Shown here in pieces: positions 1-8,551 of a DNA stretch of 35,954 bases (its first letter is position 1; the number at the start of each line of letters is the position of its first letter). Made by a program: the position numbers and the translations under genes. The DNA is taken from contig CAKROW010000022.1 in the NCBI GenBank assembly GCA_934373235.1, forward strand, positions 1-35,954, written 5' to 3'. Source of the stretch: an uncultured Blautia sp. Lineage in GTDB: Bacteria; Bacillota; Clostridia; Lachnospirales; Lachnospiraceae. The notes below the pieces were generated by a model. It searched no databases. It saw only the letters and a program-made list of their open reading frames with translations, and had not been told where the DNA came from.

Positions 1-2368
1 TATCATAACTGTACACACCTGTGTTCTCAAAAGTCAGTGTAACAGACTTGGCAGCATATGCCTTATATCCCATATTTACAAGAAAATTGTGCTTTCCGCT
101 GTATCCGTTATACCGGTCTGTATAAATCCGGATATCTTTTGTGACAGTTCCAAGGCTGGCCTTTATGGCTCCCTCCTGGCTTTCTTTCCAGTATCTCCAG
201 TTACTGTCCTCATCCCGTACACTGTTCTTCTCATATTCTGTCATCTTCTCCCATTTGTTTTTGCTGATACGCTGAAGCGGGGAAAGGGCATCATAATCCA
301 GATTTTCAGCCACAAGATAGACCTCACTGTTTTTGATCCCGTTAAATTCTACAGTTACCCTGGCATTTTCTTTATTTACAATGATCTTTCCGTCCTTTAT
401 GGTACATCCGCTTTCTGCCTCAAGATGGAATGAGGGCTCATAATCATTAAAAGACGTCCTGGTTTCTTCAAGGGAACTGTTTTCCACCACCGCGCCCTGC
501 AAAAGAGCCTGCTGTTTCTGCACAGCAGTCATTTTCTGATATATCTCCTCCGGAATCCAGGAATCATAGGTATATCCGAAAGGAAGAGAATCTTTATTTT
601 CGTAGGCTGTATATTTTTTGCCATTTTGGGTGGCAGTTCCTGCTTTCTCTGTGTATCCATATGGAAGATAACTGTACCCTGCCCCCTTCACAACAAAATA
701 TTTAACTGCTGCCAGACGTTCCAGGATCGTCCTGCCGTCCAGATTATCGTAATGATGTTCTTTTGGTGCATTCAGATACAGCTCCTCAAAAAAATGACTG
801 ATATAGCCATTGGCAACACTGAAATAATAAGAGGTGCTGTTTGTTCCCATATACATGGATGTATTGTCATAGGCCAGCGCATCGTACTGGTCATAACGGT
901 ACGAGCTGTCGTTATCTGTTGCAAGCACTGCCTTATCCACCCCGGACTGCAGCTTGTCCATGGCTTCACCCTTCTCTGCAAATTCTGACAGATAATTCTT
1001 CTCATAGGAATACTGATAGGACACACCCAGGGTGATACTTACCACAAGTACTCCTGCAAGCATGTAACACATGTATTTTCCCTGAATAAAAATATTCCCA
1101 TAGGAGACTACAGTGAGCACTGCGATGCACAGAAGCATCACTGCCGCTATATTCCGTTCCGTTCTGGCAGCACTGGAACCAAGAGCCAGTACACAGTAAA
1201 TAAGCAGCATAACAACAATGCGCCTTTTTTCCCGGATCTCCAGCGTAAAAAGTTCCGGATATGCTTTTACCAGAATATAGGCGATCAGCATACCATAAGC
1301 CCAGATCCACCGATTGGATACATAGGAAAATCCGTTTAGCACATGTCCTGCAAAAGGAATAAGCAGAAACAGGTTCATAAGAAGAAATCCCAACTTCAGT
1401 CCTGTATATTTCTTCTTTTTCGCGAAAATCACAAACACGCCAGCCATGGCAACTGCCGAATAACCTGCAACGCCCCACTGGATCATATTTTCTCCGATCA
1501 GGCATCCCAGATATTTCTCATAATAAATATGGTCATAAAGCAAAGGCACATAATTCCTGGCCTGAAATCTCTCTGTACCAAACAAACTCGTGATAACCGG
1601 CAGAAAGATCAGGGAAGCGATCATCACCGCCACTGTGGAATAGCCGGCAAATTTCAGAAGCCATCTGAAAATCTCTTTCAGCGTGGTCTTTCCGAAAATC
1701 TCGAAATACCGGAAAATGGCGTACAATACCATAAAAATACCGATCATATAAAAGAAATAGAAATTGGACATGGCAGCAACTGCCACTGCCCAGATAAACA
1801 GATGCGGTTTCTTTTTCTGATATATTTTCTCAATTCCCACAAGAACCAGCGGCAGATAGATCATCGGATTGGAAAAATAGGGATGCTTCATTGCAGCATA
1901 CACAGTCCATCCTGCAAAAATATATACCAGAGTTCCAAGAAATGTAGCCTGTTTGGGATTTTTGCGATAAAAACAGTAATAACTGAATGAAATGCCAGCC
2001 AGATATATACGCAGAAAAATCAGTATCTCATAAAGAACTTCCGTATATTTCCGCGGCACAAATACAGAAAATAATGTGAGGGGATCTCCGATCACATAAT
2101 AATGCAGGGTAGTAAGAATATCTGATCCATACCCGATATGTATATCCCACATAGGCATGGACAGCTTATGTTCCACCAGAAGTGTGTGCAGGACCTTTCT
2201 TATATATTCCCCATAATAGGCCAGGGAGTTCACATGCTGCGGGACTCCGTCATGGCTCCATATGAGAGATTTGCCATTCAGATAAAAATATGAGTATATG
2301 AACAACGATATAGCTCCGAAAGCGATCGTGTACAAAATATAAAAGTCAGCTTTTCTGAGTTTTTTCAT
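1..2368 (-). CDS. yfhO: YfhO-family multi-spanning membrane protein, 3' end beyond window
   Basis: An uninterrupted minus-strand reading frame of about 789 codons starts with ATG at 2368 and runs off the left edge, so the C-terminus is missing. The start is fixed by AGGAG at 2376-2380, 7 nt upstream. The product begins MKKLRKADFYILY with a membrane segment, followed by a conserved-looking loop (SHDGVPQHVNSLAYYGEY). About a dozen hydrophobic segments cover roughly residues 10-470, and a long soluble extracytoplasmic part follows (from about 475). This layout fits the YfhO family, GT-C-like membrane proteins; Bacillus YfhO is linked to glycosylation of lipoteichoic acid. The donor and acceptor here are unknown. 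The gene lies 94 bp downstream of nifJ in the same direction, behind a terminator, so it may depend on read-through or an unseen promoter. Family assignment is by recall of its N-terminal pattern and topology, not by a search. Confidence 0.8.
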   Translation of the reverse strand, partial: MKKLRKADFYILYTIAFGAISLFIYSYFYLNGKSLIWSHDGVPQHVNSLAYYGEYIRKVLHTLLVEHKLSMPMWDIHIGYGSDILTTLHYYVIGDPLTLFSVFVPRKYTEVLYEILIFLRIYLAGISFSYYCFYRKNPKQATFLGTLVYIFAGWTVYAAMKHPYFSNPMIYLPLVLVGIEKIYQKKKPHLFIWAVAVAAMSNFYFFYMIGIFMVLYAIFRYFEIFGKTTLKEIFRWLLKFAGYSTVAVMIASLIFLPVITSLFGTERFQARNYVPLLYDHIYYEKYLGCLIGENMIQWGVAGYSAVAMAGVFVIFAKKKKYTGLKLGFLLMNLFLLIPFAGHVLNGFSYVSNRWIWAYGMLIAYILVKAYPELFTLEIREKRRIVVMLLIYCVLALGSSAARTERNIAAVMLLCIAVLTVVSYGNIFIQGKYMCYMLAGVLVVSITLGVSYQYSYEKNYLSEFAEKGEAMDKLQSGVDKAVLATDNDSSYRYDQYDALAYDNTSMYMGTNSTSYYFSVANGYISHFFEELYLNAPKEHHYDNLDGRTILERLAAVKYFVVKGAGYSYLPYGYTEKAGTATQNGKKYTAYENKDSLPFGYTYDSWIPEEIYQKMTAVQKQQALLQGAVVENSSLEETRTSFNDYEPSFHLEAESGCTIKDGKIIVNKENARVTVEFNGIKNSEVYLVAENLDYDALSPLQRISKNKWEKMTEYEKNSVRDEDSNWRYWKESQEGAIKASLGTVTKDIRIYTDRYNGYSGKHNFLVNMGYKAYAAKSVTLTFENTGVYSYD

Positions 2369-2386
2369 GAACATTCTCCTAAATAT

Positions 2387-2419
2387 GAAAAAGACCTGCG
2401 GTGCGTGAAACACCGCAGG
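2387..2419 (-). terminator. Intrinsic terminator after nifJ
   Basis: On the minus strand a perfect 9-bp GC-rich stem (CCTGCGGTG / CACCGCAGG, loop TTTCACG) is followed by TCTTTTTC. It begins 42 bp after the nifJ stop and ends just before the ribosome binding site of the yfhO-like gene. Confidence 0.85.
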
Positions 2420-2461
2420 CCCTCACCAATAGCTTATATCAGCCAGCACACTGTCTGTATA

Positions 2462-5400
2462 TTAGTCCTCTTTCTTATCTGCTCCATAAAGAGTGATAAG
2501 TTTCTGCAGATACTCATATCTAGCCTGAGCCTCAGACTCGTTCTTAGCGAACAGTCTTGCAGCTTTCTCAGGATTCTGACGCTGCAGAGAGTTGTAACGA
2601 ACCTCACCGTTCAGGAAGTCCATATAGTTCTCCATATCCGGTGTCTTGGAATCAAGGCTGAACTTGTTCTCAGCAGCCGGGTTGAATCTGAAGTTGTGCC
2701 AGTATCCGCACTTAACTGCCAGCTCTTCCTCTGTCTGAGCTTTGCTCATACCCTTCTTGATACCATGGTTGATACATGGAGCATAAGCAATGATCAGGGA
2801 TGGTCCCGGATATGCCTCTGCCTCTGCGATTGCTTTTACAGTCTGGTTGAAGTCAGCACCCATGGAGATCTGTGCTACATATACATAGCCATAGCTCATT
2901 GCGATAGATGCCATATCTTTCTTCTTAGTCTCTTTTCCGCCTGCTGCGAACTGAGCGATCGCACCTGTCGGTGTAGATTTGGAAGACTGTCCGCCTGTGT
3001 TGGAGTAAACCTCTGTATCGAATACCATAACGTTGATGTCACGTCCGCTTGCGAGAACATGGTCAACACCACCGAATCCGATATCGTAAGCCCATCCGTC
3101 ACCACCGAAGATCCACTGGGATTTCTTGGAAAGGAAATCTTTCTGTGCAAGGATCTCGTTAGCCTTGTCACATCCGCAAGCCTCAAGAGCTGCAACCAGT
3201 TTCTCTGTAGCAGCACCGTTTGTTGCGCCTACAGCGTAAGTATCAAGCCATTCCTGACCTGCTGCCTTAACATCCTCGTTTGTTCCGTTAGCTACAAGAT
3301 CTTCGATCTTCTCTTTCAGACCGCCACGGATCGCACGCTGTGCAAGAAGCATACCATAACCAAACTCTGCGTTATCCTCGAACAGGGAGTTTGACCATGC
3401 AGGACCCTGTCCCTTAGCGTTTGTTGTGTATGGTGTGGATGGTGAAGAGTTACCCCAGATAGAGGAGCATCCTGTAGCATTTGCAATGTACATTCTGTCA
3501 CCAAAGAGCTGTGTGATCAGCTTAGCATATGGTGTCTCACCACAACCAGCACATGCGCCTGAGAACTCAAGGAGTGGCTGTTTGAACTGGCTTCCCTTTA
3601 CAGTTGTCTCTTTATATTTAGCGATAACGTCTTCCTTCTGAGGAAGTGTTACACCGTAATCGAAGTATTTCTGCTCTTCTGCGTTAGCTTCAAGCGGAGC
3701 CATCTCAAGAGCTTTGTTGCCTTTCTTTCCTGGGCAGACATTTGCACAGGAACCACATCCTGTACAGTCAAGAGCGGATACAGTCATTGTGAATGTATAC
3801 TCTTTCATTCCTGTAAGCGGAAGTGTCTTGATTCCCTCTGGAGCGTTAGCTGTCTCATCTGCTGTCATGGCAACCGGACGGATTGCAGCATGCGGGCAGA
3901 CATATGCACAGCGGTTACACTGGATACAGTTGTCCGGAACCCATACAGGAACGTTAACTGCGATACCACGTTTCTCATATGCGGCTGTTCCGGATGGTGT
4001 TGTACCATCTACATAATCCTTGAATGCAGATACCGGGAGGCTGTTACCTTCCTGAGCATTGATCTTGCACTGGATATTGTTTACGAAGTCCTGAGCCTCC
4101 TGAGCACCGTGGGATGCGTGAGACATGAACAGTCCCTCGTCCTCAGCGTTCTTCCAGCTCTCCGGAACCTGAACCTCTACAACCTGCTTAGCGCCGGCAT
4201 CGATAGCAGCCCAGTTCTTCTTGACAACATCATCACCTTTACGTCCGTATGTAGCTTTTGCAGCAGCCTTCATAAGCTCAATAGCCTGATCCTCAGGAAT
4301 GATTCCTGTAAGTTTGAAGAACGCGGACTGAAGGATTGTGTTGATACGTGTTGGTCCCATGCCAGTCTCAATACCGATCTTAACACCATCGATGGTGTAG
4401 AATTTGATATTGTGGTTAGCGATGAAAGCTTTAACCTGTCCCGGAAGATGTTTCTCAAGTCCTTCCATATCCCATGCACAGTTCAGAAGGAATGTACCTC
4501 CGTCAACAAGCTCCTGTACCATGTTATATTTGTTAACATAGGACGGATTGTGACATGCAACGAAGTTTGCCTTGTGGATAAGGTATGTGGATTTGATCGG
4601 TTTCTTACCGAAACGAAGGTGGGACATTGTAACACCGCCGGACTTCTTGGAGTCATAATCGAAGTAAGCCTGAGCGTACATGTCTGTGTTGTCACCGATG
4701 ATCTTGATGGAGTTCTTGTTAGCACCTACAGTACCATCTGCTCCAAGTCCCCAGAATTTACAGTTTGTTGTTCCCTCTGGTGTTGTAACAAGTGGTGCAC
4801 CTGTCTCAAGAGAAAGGTTTGTAACATCATCAACGATACCGATAGTGAATTTCTCTTTCTCTGTGTTCTCGTATACTGCTACGATCTGTGCAGGTGTTGT
4901 ATCTTTGGAACCAAGTCCGTAACGTCCTGTAAAGATCTTAACATCGCTGAACTTGCTGTCGCGGAGAGCTGCAACAACATCAAGATACAGAGGTTCGCCA
5001 AGTGCTCCTGGCTCTTTTGTTCTGTCAAGAACGGAGATCTGCTTAACTGTATCCGGGATTGCATCGATAAGAGCCTGTGCGCAGAATGGTCTGTAAAGAC
5101 GAACTTTAACAACACCAACCTTCTTGCCGGCTGCCATAAGGTAATCAATTGTCTCCTCGATTGTATCGTTTACGGAACCCATAGCTACGATGATGTGCTC
5201 AGCGTCAGCAGCTCCGTAGTAGTTGAACAGCTTGTAATCTGTTCCGATCTTCTCGTTAACTTTGTCCATGTACTCCTGAACAACTGCCGGAAGAGCGTCA
5301 TAGTATGGATTACATGCCTCTCTTGCCTGGAAGAAGATATCCGGGTTCTGAGCAGAACCTCTCTGGCATGGATGGTTCGGGTTCAGAGCACGGTTACGGA

Positions 5401-6007
5401 ACTCTGCGATCGCGTCCATATCTGCCATATCTTTCAGATCTTCATAGTCCCATGTCTCGATCTTCTGGATCTCGTGTGATGTACGGAATCCGTCGAAGAA
5501 GTTGATGAACGGAACTTTTCCTTTGATTGCTGCAAGATGTGCTACTGGTGTAAGATCCATAACCTCCTGTACAGAAGATTCACAGAGCATTGCACATCCG
5601 GTCTGACGACAGGCCATAACATCGGAATGGTCACCGAAGATACAAAGTGCATGGGAAGCAAGTGCACGGGCGGATACATTGATAACGCCCGGAAGCTGCT
5701 CACCGGCAATCTTGTAAAGGTTCGGGATCATAAGAAGAAGACCCTGGGATGCTGTATAAGTAGTAGTCAGGGCACCTGCTGCCAGAGATCCGTGAACAGC
5801 ACCTGCTGCTCCTGCCTCAGACTGCATCTCTGTAACCTGTACTTCCTGTCCGAAGATGTTCTTTCTTCCCTGGGTAGCCCACTCGTCTGTAGCCTCAGCC
5901 ATAACAGATGAAGGGGTGATCGGGTAAATAGCAGCTACATCTGAAAATGCATATGATGCATGAGCGGCTGCATGATTACCATCCATGGTTTTCATCTTTC
6001 TTGCCAT
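2462..6007 (-). CDS. nifJ: Pyruvate:ferredoxin (flavodoxin) oxidoreductase
   Basis: This 1181-aa single-chain enzyme has the usual full length. It oxidatively decarboxylates pyruvate to acetyl-CoA and CO2 and reduces ferredoxin, the central energy step of fermentative clostridia, in the cytoplasm. Visible domains in order: N-terminal pyrimidine-type domain with YPITPSS (residues 28-34); a ferredoxin domain with two 4Fe-4S motifs, CIQCNRCAYVCP (about 692) and CTGCGSCANVCP (about 746); proximal-cluster cysteines in CAGCGE (about 818) and ATGCSS (about 843); thiamine diphosphate/Mg site GDGWAYDIGFGG...NTGGQSS (about 968-1010); and a late cysteine in CGYWHNF (about 1103). ATG at 6007 follows AAGGAGGAA by about 7 nt. 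It is transcribed alone from a strong promoter at 6082-6110 and closed by a terminator. Nothing appears broken. Confidence 0.98.
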   Translation of the reverse strand: MARKMKTMDGNHAAAHASYAFSDVAAIYPITPSSVMAEATDEWATQGRKNIFGQEVQVTEMQSEAGAAGAVHGSLAAGALTTTYTASQGLLLMIPNLYKIAGEQLPGVINVSARALASHALCIFGDHSDVMACRQTGCAMLCESSVQEVMDLTPVAHLAAIKGKVPFINFFDGFRTSHEIQKIETWDYEDLKDMADMDAIAEFRNRALNPNHPCQRGSAQNPDIFFQAREACNPYYDALPAVVQEYMDKVNEKIGTDYKLFNYYGAADAEHIIVAMGSVNDTIEETIDYLMAAGKKVGVVKVRLYRPFCAQALIDAIPDTVKQISVLDRTKEPGALGEPLYLDVVAALRDSKFSDVKIFTGRYGLGSKDTTPAQIVAVYENTEKEKFTIGIVDDVTNLSLETGAPLVTTPEGTTNCKFWGLGADGTVGANKNSIKIIGDNTDMYAQAYFDYDSKKSGGVTMSHLRFGKKPIKSTYLIHKANFVACHNPSYVNKYNMVQELVDGGTFLLNCAWDMEGLEKHLPGQVKAFIANHNIKFYTIDGVKIGIETGMGPTRINTILQSAFFKLTGIIPEDQAIELMKAAAKATYGRKGDDVVKKNWAAIDAGAKQVVEVQVPESWKNAEDEGLFMSHASHGAQEAQDFVNNIQCKINAQEGNSLPVSAFKDYVDGTTPSGTAAYEKRGIAVNVPVWVPDNCIQCNRCAYVCPHAAIRPVAMTADETANAPEGIKTLPLTGMKEYTFTMTVSALDCTGCGSCANVCPGKKGNKALEMAPLEANAEEQKYFDYGVTLPQKEDVIAKYKETTVKGSQFKQPLLEFSGACAGCGETPYAKLITQLFGDRMYIANATGCSSIWGNSSPSTPYTTNAKGQGPAWSNSLFEDNAEFGYGMLLAQRAIRGGLKEKIEDLVANGTNEDVKAAGQEWLDTYAVGATNGAATEKLVAALEACGCDKANEILAQKDFLSKKSQWIFGGDGWAYDIGFGGVDHVLASGRDINVMVFDTEVYSNTGGQSSKSTPTGAIAQFAAGGKETKKKDMASIAMSYGYVYVAQISMGADFNQTVKAIAEAEAYPGPSLIIAYAPCINHGIKKGMSKAQTEEELAVKCGYWHNFRFNPAAENKFSLDSKTPDMENYMDFLNGEVRYNSLQRQNPEKAARLFAKNESEAQARYEYLQKLITLYGADKKED

Positions 6008-6047
6008 TATTCGTTCCTCCTTAACGCTAATGTGGAAAAATATATAT

Positions 6048-6070
6048 TTTTAGGTCTTTATGGCCTAAAA
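6048..6070 (-). promoter_or_regulatory. Inverted repeat in the nifJ 5' leader
   Basis: TTTTAGGTC (6048-6056) and GGCCTAAAA (6062-6070) pair in 8 of 9 positions around a 5-nt spacer. The site lies a few bases downstream of the predicted nifJ transcription start, where it could act as an operator or as an RNA hairpin in the leader. It does not resemble the Rex consensus as I know it. No function is assigned. Confidence 0.4.
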
Positions 6071-6081
6071 TTCCGTGATTT

Positions 6082-6110
6082 ATTATAACACACATTCCAA
6101 TTTATGTCTA
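6082..6110 (-). promoter_or_regulatory. Sigma-A-type promoter of nifJ
   Basis: Minus-strand TAGACA (6105-6110), a 17-bp spacer and TATAAT (6082-6087), with an extended -10 TG. This is an excellent match to the vegetative consensus, placed about 75 bp upstream of the nifJ start codon. Confidence 0.8.
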
Positions 6111-6233
6111 TTTTGTTTCATTTTTTTTTGTACATTCTCAGATACAAAACCAAAAGCCGTCATTATTTATCCCCGGTTTCCATTTTTCTCCGCCAGGAGC
6201 CCTAAAATTTCCTGTTTCCATGTGAATTACAGG

Positions 6234-6262
6234 TTTACAGTGCCGGGGAAATCAGCTATACT
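6234..6262 (+). promoter_or_regulatory. Sigma-A-type promoter of the ABC-F gene
   Basis: TTTACA (6234-6239), a 17-bp spacer and TATACT (6257-6262), about 48 bp before the ATG at 6311. It is divergent from the nifJ promoter. The 303-bp gap between the two genes holds these two promoters and the nifJ leader; I see no other gene in it. Confidence 0.75.
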
Positions 6263-6310
6263 GATACCGTATGTTTATTATGTAATGATTTTACGAAAAA
6301 GAGGTATGAT

Positions 6311-7951
6311 ATGATTTCAGCAAACAACATCACACTGCGCGTTGGAAAGAAAGCGCTGTTTGAAGACGTTAACATCAAATTTACTGAGGGTAACTGCTAC
6401 GGACTCATCGGTGCCAATGGTGCTGGCAAGTCTACTTTCCTCAAGATTCTTTCCGGACAGCTTGAGCCTACCAAGGGAGACATTGTGATCACACCCGGAC
6501 AAAGACTGTCTTTCTTACAGCAGGACCACTTCAAATATGACGCATATCCTGTTCTTGATACCGTTATCATGGGTAACGCAAGACTCTATGAGATCATGAA
6601 AGAAAAAGAGGCCATCTACGCAAAAGAGGATTTCACTGACGAGGATGGCATCCGTGCCAGCGAGCTGGAGGGTGAATTTGCCGAAATGAACGGCTGGGAA
6701 GCAGAATCTGATGCTGCCACACTGTTAAACGGACTTGGGGTTGACACTGAATTCCATTACACACAGATGGCAGACCTGACCGGAAGCATGAAGGTGAAGG
6801 TTCTTCTTGCACAGGCACTTTTCGGAAACCCGGACATCCTTCTTCTGGATGAGCCTACCAACCACCTGGATCTCCCGGCTATTGAATGGCTTGAGGAATT
6901 CCTTATCAACTTTGACAATACAGTTATCGTGGTATCCCATGACCGTTATTTCCTCAATAAGGTCTGCACCCATACCGCAGATATCGACTATGGCAAGATC
7001 CAGCTTTACGCAGGAAACTACGACTTCTGGTTCGAGTCCAGCCAGCTCCTTATCAAACAGATGAAAGAAGCCAACAAAAAGAAAGAAGAAAAGATCAAAG
7101 AGCTTCAGGAGTTCATCTCCCGTTTCAGTGCCAACGCTTCCAAGTCCAAGCAGGCAACTTCCAGAAAGCGTGCCCTGGAGAAGATCCAGCTTGATGACAT
7201 GCGTCCTTCCAGCCGTAAATATCCATATATCGATTTCCGTCCGAACCGTGAGATCGGAAATGAGGTCCTTATGGTGGAGAATCTTTCCAAGACTATTGAC
7301 GGTGTGAAGGTTCTGGATAATATCTCCTTTACCTTAAGACGCGAAGACAAGGTAGCTTTTGTAGGTGCCAACGAACAGGCGATCACCACCTTCTTCCGTA
7401 TCCTTATGGGGGAGCTTGAGCCGGATGAGGGTAACTACAAATGGGGTGTTACCACTTCCCAGGCATATTTTCCGAAGGATAACACACAGGAGTTTGACAA
7501 CGACCTGACAATCACTGACTGGCTGACACAGTACTCTGAGATCAAGGACGCCACCTATGTACGTGGATTCCTGGGACGTATGCTCTTTCCGGGTGAGGAC
7601 GGTGTCAAACGTGTCCGTGTCCTTTCCGGTGGTGAGAAGGTTCGCTGCCTTCTTTCCAAGATGATGATCTCCGGTGCCAACATCCTTCTTCTGGATGAAC
7701 CTACCAACCATCTTGACATGGAGTCCATAACAGCACTGAACAACGGACTGATCAAGTTCCCGGGCGTGATCCTCTTTACATCCCACGATCATCAGTTTGT
7801 ACAGACAACTGCCAACCGTATTATGGAGATCCTGCCTGACGGAACCCTGGTTGACAAGATCACAACCTACGATGAATACCTTGCCAGCGATGAGATGGCC
7901 AAGAAACGTCATGTCTTCCAGGTAAATGAAGAAGACGCACAGGATAACTAA
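6311..7951 (+). CDS. ykpA: ABC-F ATPase, YkpA/YbiT type
   Basis: A 546-aa soluble protein with two ATP-binding cassettes and no membrane segment, the ABC-F layout; members act on the ribosome as translation factors or, in some subgroups, antibiotic protection. NBD1 has Walker A GANGAGKST (34-42), a weak signature LTGSMKVKVLL (about 156) and Walker B ILLLDEPTNHLD (about 176). A charged linker rich in Lys and Glu lies at about 255-295. NBD2 has a degenerate Walker A (GANEQAITT, about 351), a canonical LSGGEKVR (about 437) and LLLDEPTNHLD (about 458). The overall sequence closely matches what I recall of Bacillus YkpA, including the degenerate second P-loop. AAAGAGGT precedes the ATG by about 6 nt. 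A resistance role is possible but not indicated. Confidence 0.93.
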   Translation: MISANNITLRVGKKALFEDVNIKFTEGNCYGLIGANGAGKSTFLKILSGQLEPTKGDIVITPGQRLSFLQQDHFKYDAYPVLDTVIMGNARLYEIMKEKEAIYAKEDFTDEDGIRASELEGEFAEMNGWEAESDAATLLNGLGVDTEFHYTQMADLTGSMKVKVLLAQALFGNPDILLLDEPTNHLDLPAIEWLEEFLINFDNTVIVVSHDRYFLNKVCTHTADIDYGKIQLYAGNYDFWFESSQLLIKQMKEANKKKEEKIKELQEFISRFSANASKSKQATSRKRALEKIQLDDMRPSSRKYPYIDFRPNREIGNEVLMVENLSKTIDGVKVLDNISFTLRREDKVAFVGANEQAITTFFRILMGELEPDEGNYKWGVTTSQAYFPKDNTQEFDNDLTITDWLTQYSEIKDATYVRGFLGRMLFPGEDGVKRVRVLSGGEKVRCLLSKMMISGANILLLDEPTNHLDMESITALNNGLIKFPGVILFTSHDHQFVQTTANRIMEILPDGTLVDKITTYDEYLASDEMAKKRHVFQVNEEDAQDN

Positions 7952-7986
7952 AAGCGGGCTTATCTTTATTTCCGCAGACATATAAC

Positions 7987-8045
7987 AAAACGGAGCATCT
8001 TCAATCCTCCTGTAAGGACGGATAAATATGCTCCGTTTTTTATTT
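7987..8045. terminator. Probable bidirectional terminator between converging genes
   Basis: Arms AAAACGGAGCAT (7987-7998) and ATGCTCCGTTTT (8028-8039) pair perfectly over 12 bp. The plus strand continues with T-rich sequence (TTTTTTATTTC), and the minus strand ends in TTTTGTTATA. The loop is long (29 nt) and contains a small ATCC/GGAT stem. The element lies between the ABC-F gene (plus) and ybaK (minus), serving both. Confidence 0.8.
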
Positions 8046-8055
8046 CTTTATTCCA

Positions 8056-8538
8056 TCATGCCTGCATTGTGATGGCTTCCAGCTTGCCGCCTGTCACATC
8101 CAGAAGATCCTTTACCGGAACCTTCAGGGTAAGTCCGATCCTTCCGCCGCTGACATAGATCTCCTCAAAATCTCCTGCTGATATATCAAACACTACAGGA
8201 TAAGGTTTTTTCATTCCAAGGGGGCTGCAGCCTCCCCGTACATATCCGGTGATCTTTGTGAGATCTTTGACATGGATCATATCCACCGTTTTCTCTCCCA
8301 CTGCTCTGGCTGCTGCTTTTCTGTCCACTTCTTTCTCAATAGGAACCACAAAAACATAAAAACCGCCGCTTTTTCCTTCCATCACCAGCGTCTTAAAAGA
8401 CTGTTCATATGGTGCGCCTGTAATATCCGCACAGTGGATCCCATCTATAAACTCACCACAGTCGTAGGTGATCGCCTCGTATTTTACTTTCTTTCTGTCC
8501 AACATTCTCATTGCATTTGTCTTTGCTTCTTTTGCCAT
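8056..8538 (-). CDS. ybaK: YbaK/EbsC-type aminoacyl-tRNA deacylase
   Basis: A 160-aa single-domain cytoplasmic protein of the YbaK/ProX editing family. These enzymes hydrolyse mischarged tRNA, classically Cys-tRNA(Pro). The family signatures visible are FKTLV (about 47-51), the VVP strand, AAARAVGEK (about 76) and the GGCSPLG loop (about 101-107) followed by MKKPYPVVFD. Length is normal for a free-standing deacylase. ATG at 8538 follows GAGGAG, which lies just after the stop codon of the upstream membrane gene (13 bp between genes), so the two are probably co-transcribed. The functional link to its envelope-protein neighbours is unclear and may be positional only. Confidence 0.93.
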   Translation of the reverse strand: MAKEAKTNAMRMLDRKKVKYEAITYDCGEFIDGIHCADITGAPYEQSFKTLVMEGKSGGFYVFVVPIEKEVDRKAAARAVGEKTVDMIHVKDLTKITGYVRGGCSPLGMKKPYPVVFDISAGDFEEIYVSGGRIGLTLKVPVKDLLDVTGGKLEAITMQA

Positions 8539-8551
8539 CTTCTGTCACTCC

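Noticed and set aside
1002..1505. 167-codon minus-strand frame in the yfhO-like region
   Set aside because: It overlaps the long uninterrupted YfhO frame in another phase and is Cys/Ser/Gly-rich without motif.
3890..5479. 529-codon open frame on the plus strand opposite nifJ
   Set aside because: It is fully antisense to the well-conserved nifJ, is Cys/Val/Ser-rich with no domain motif and no ribosome binding site; it arises from codon bias of nifJ.
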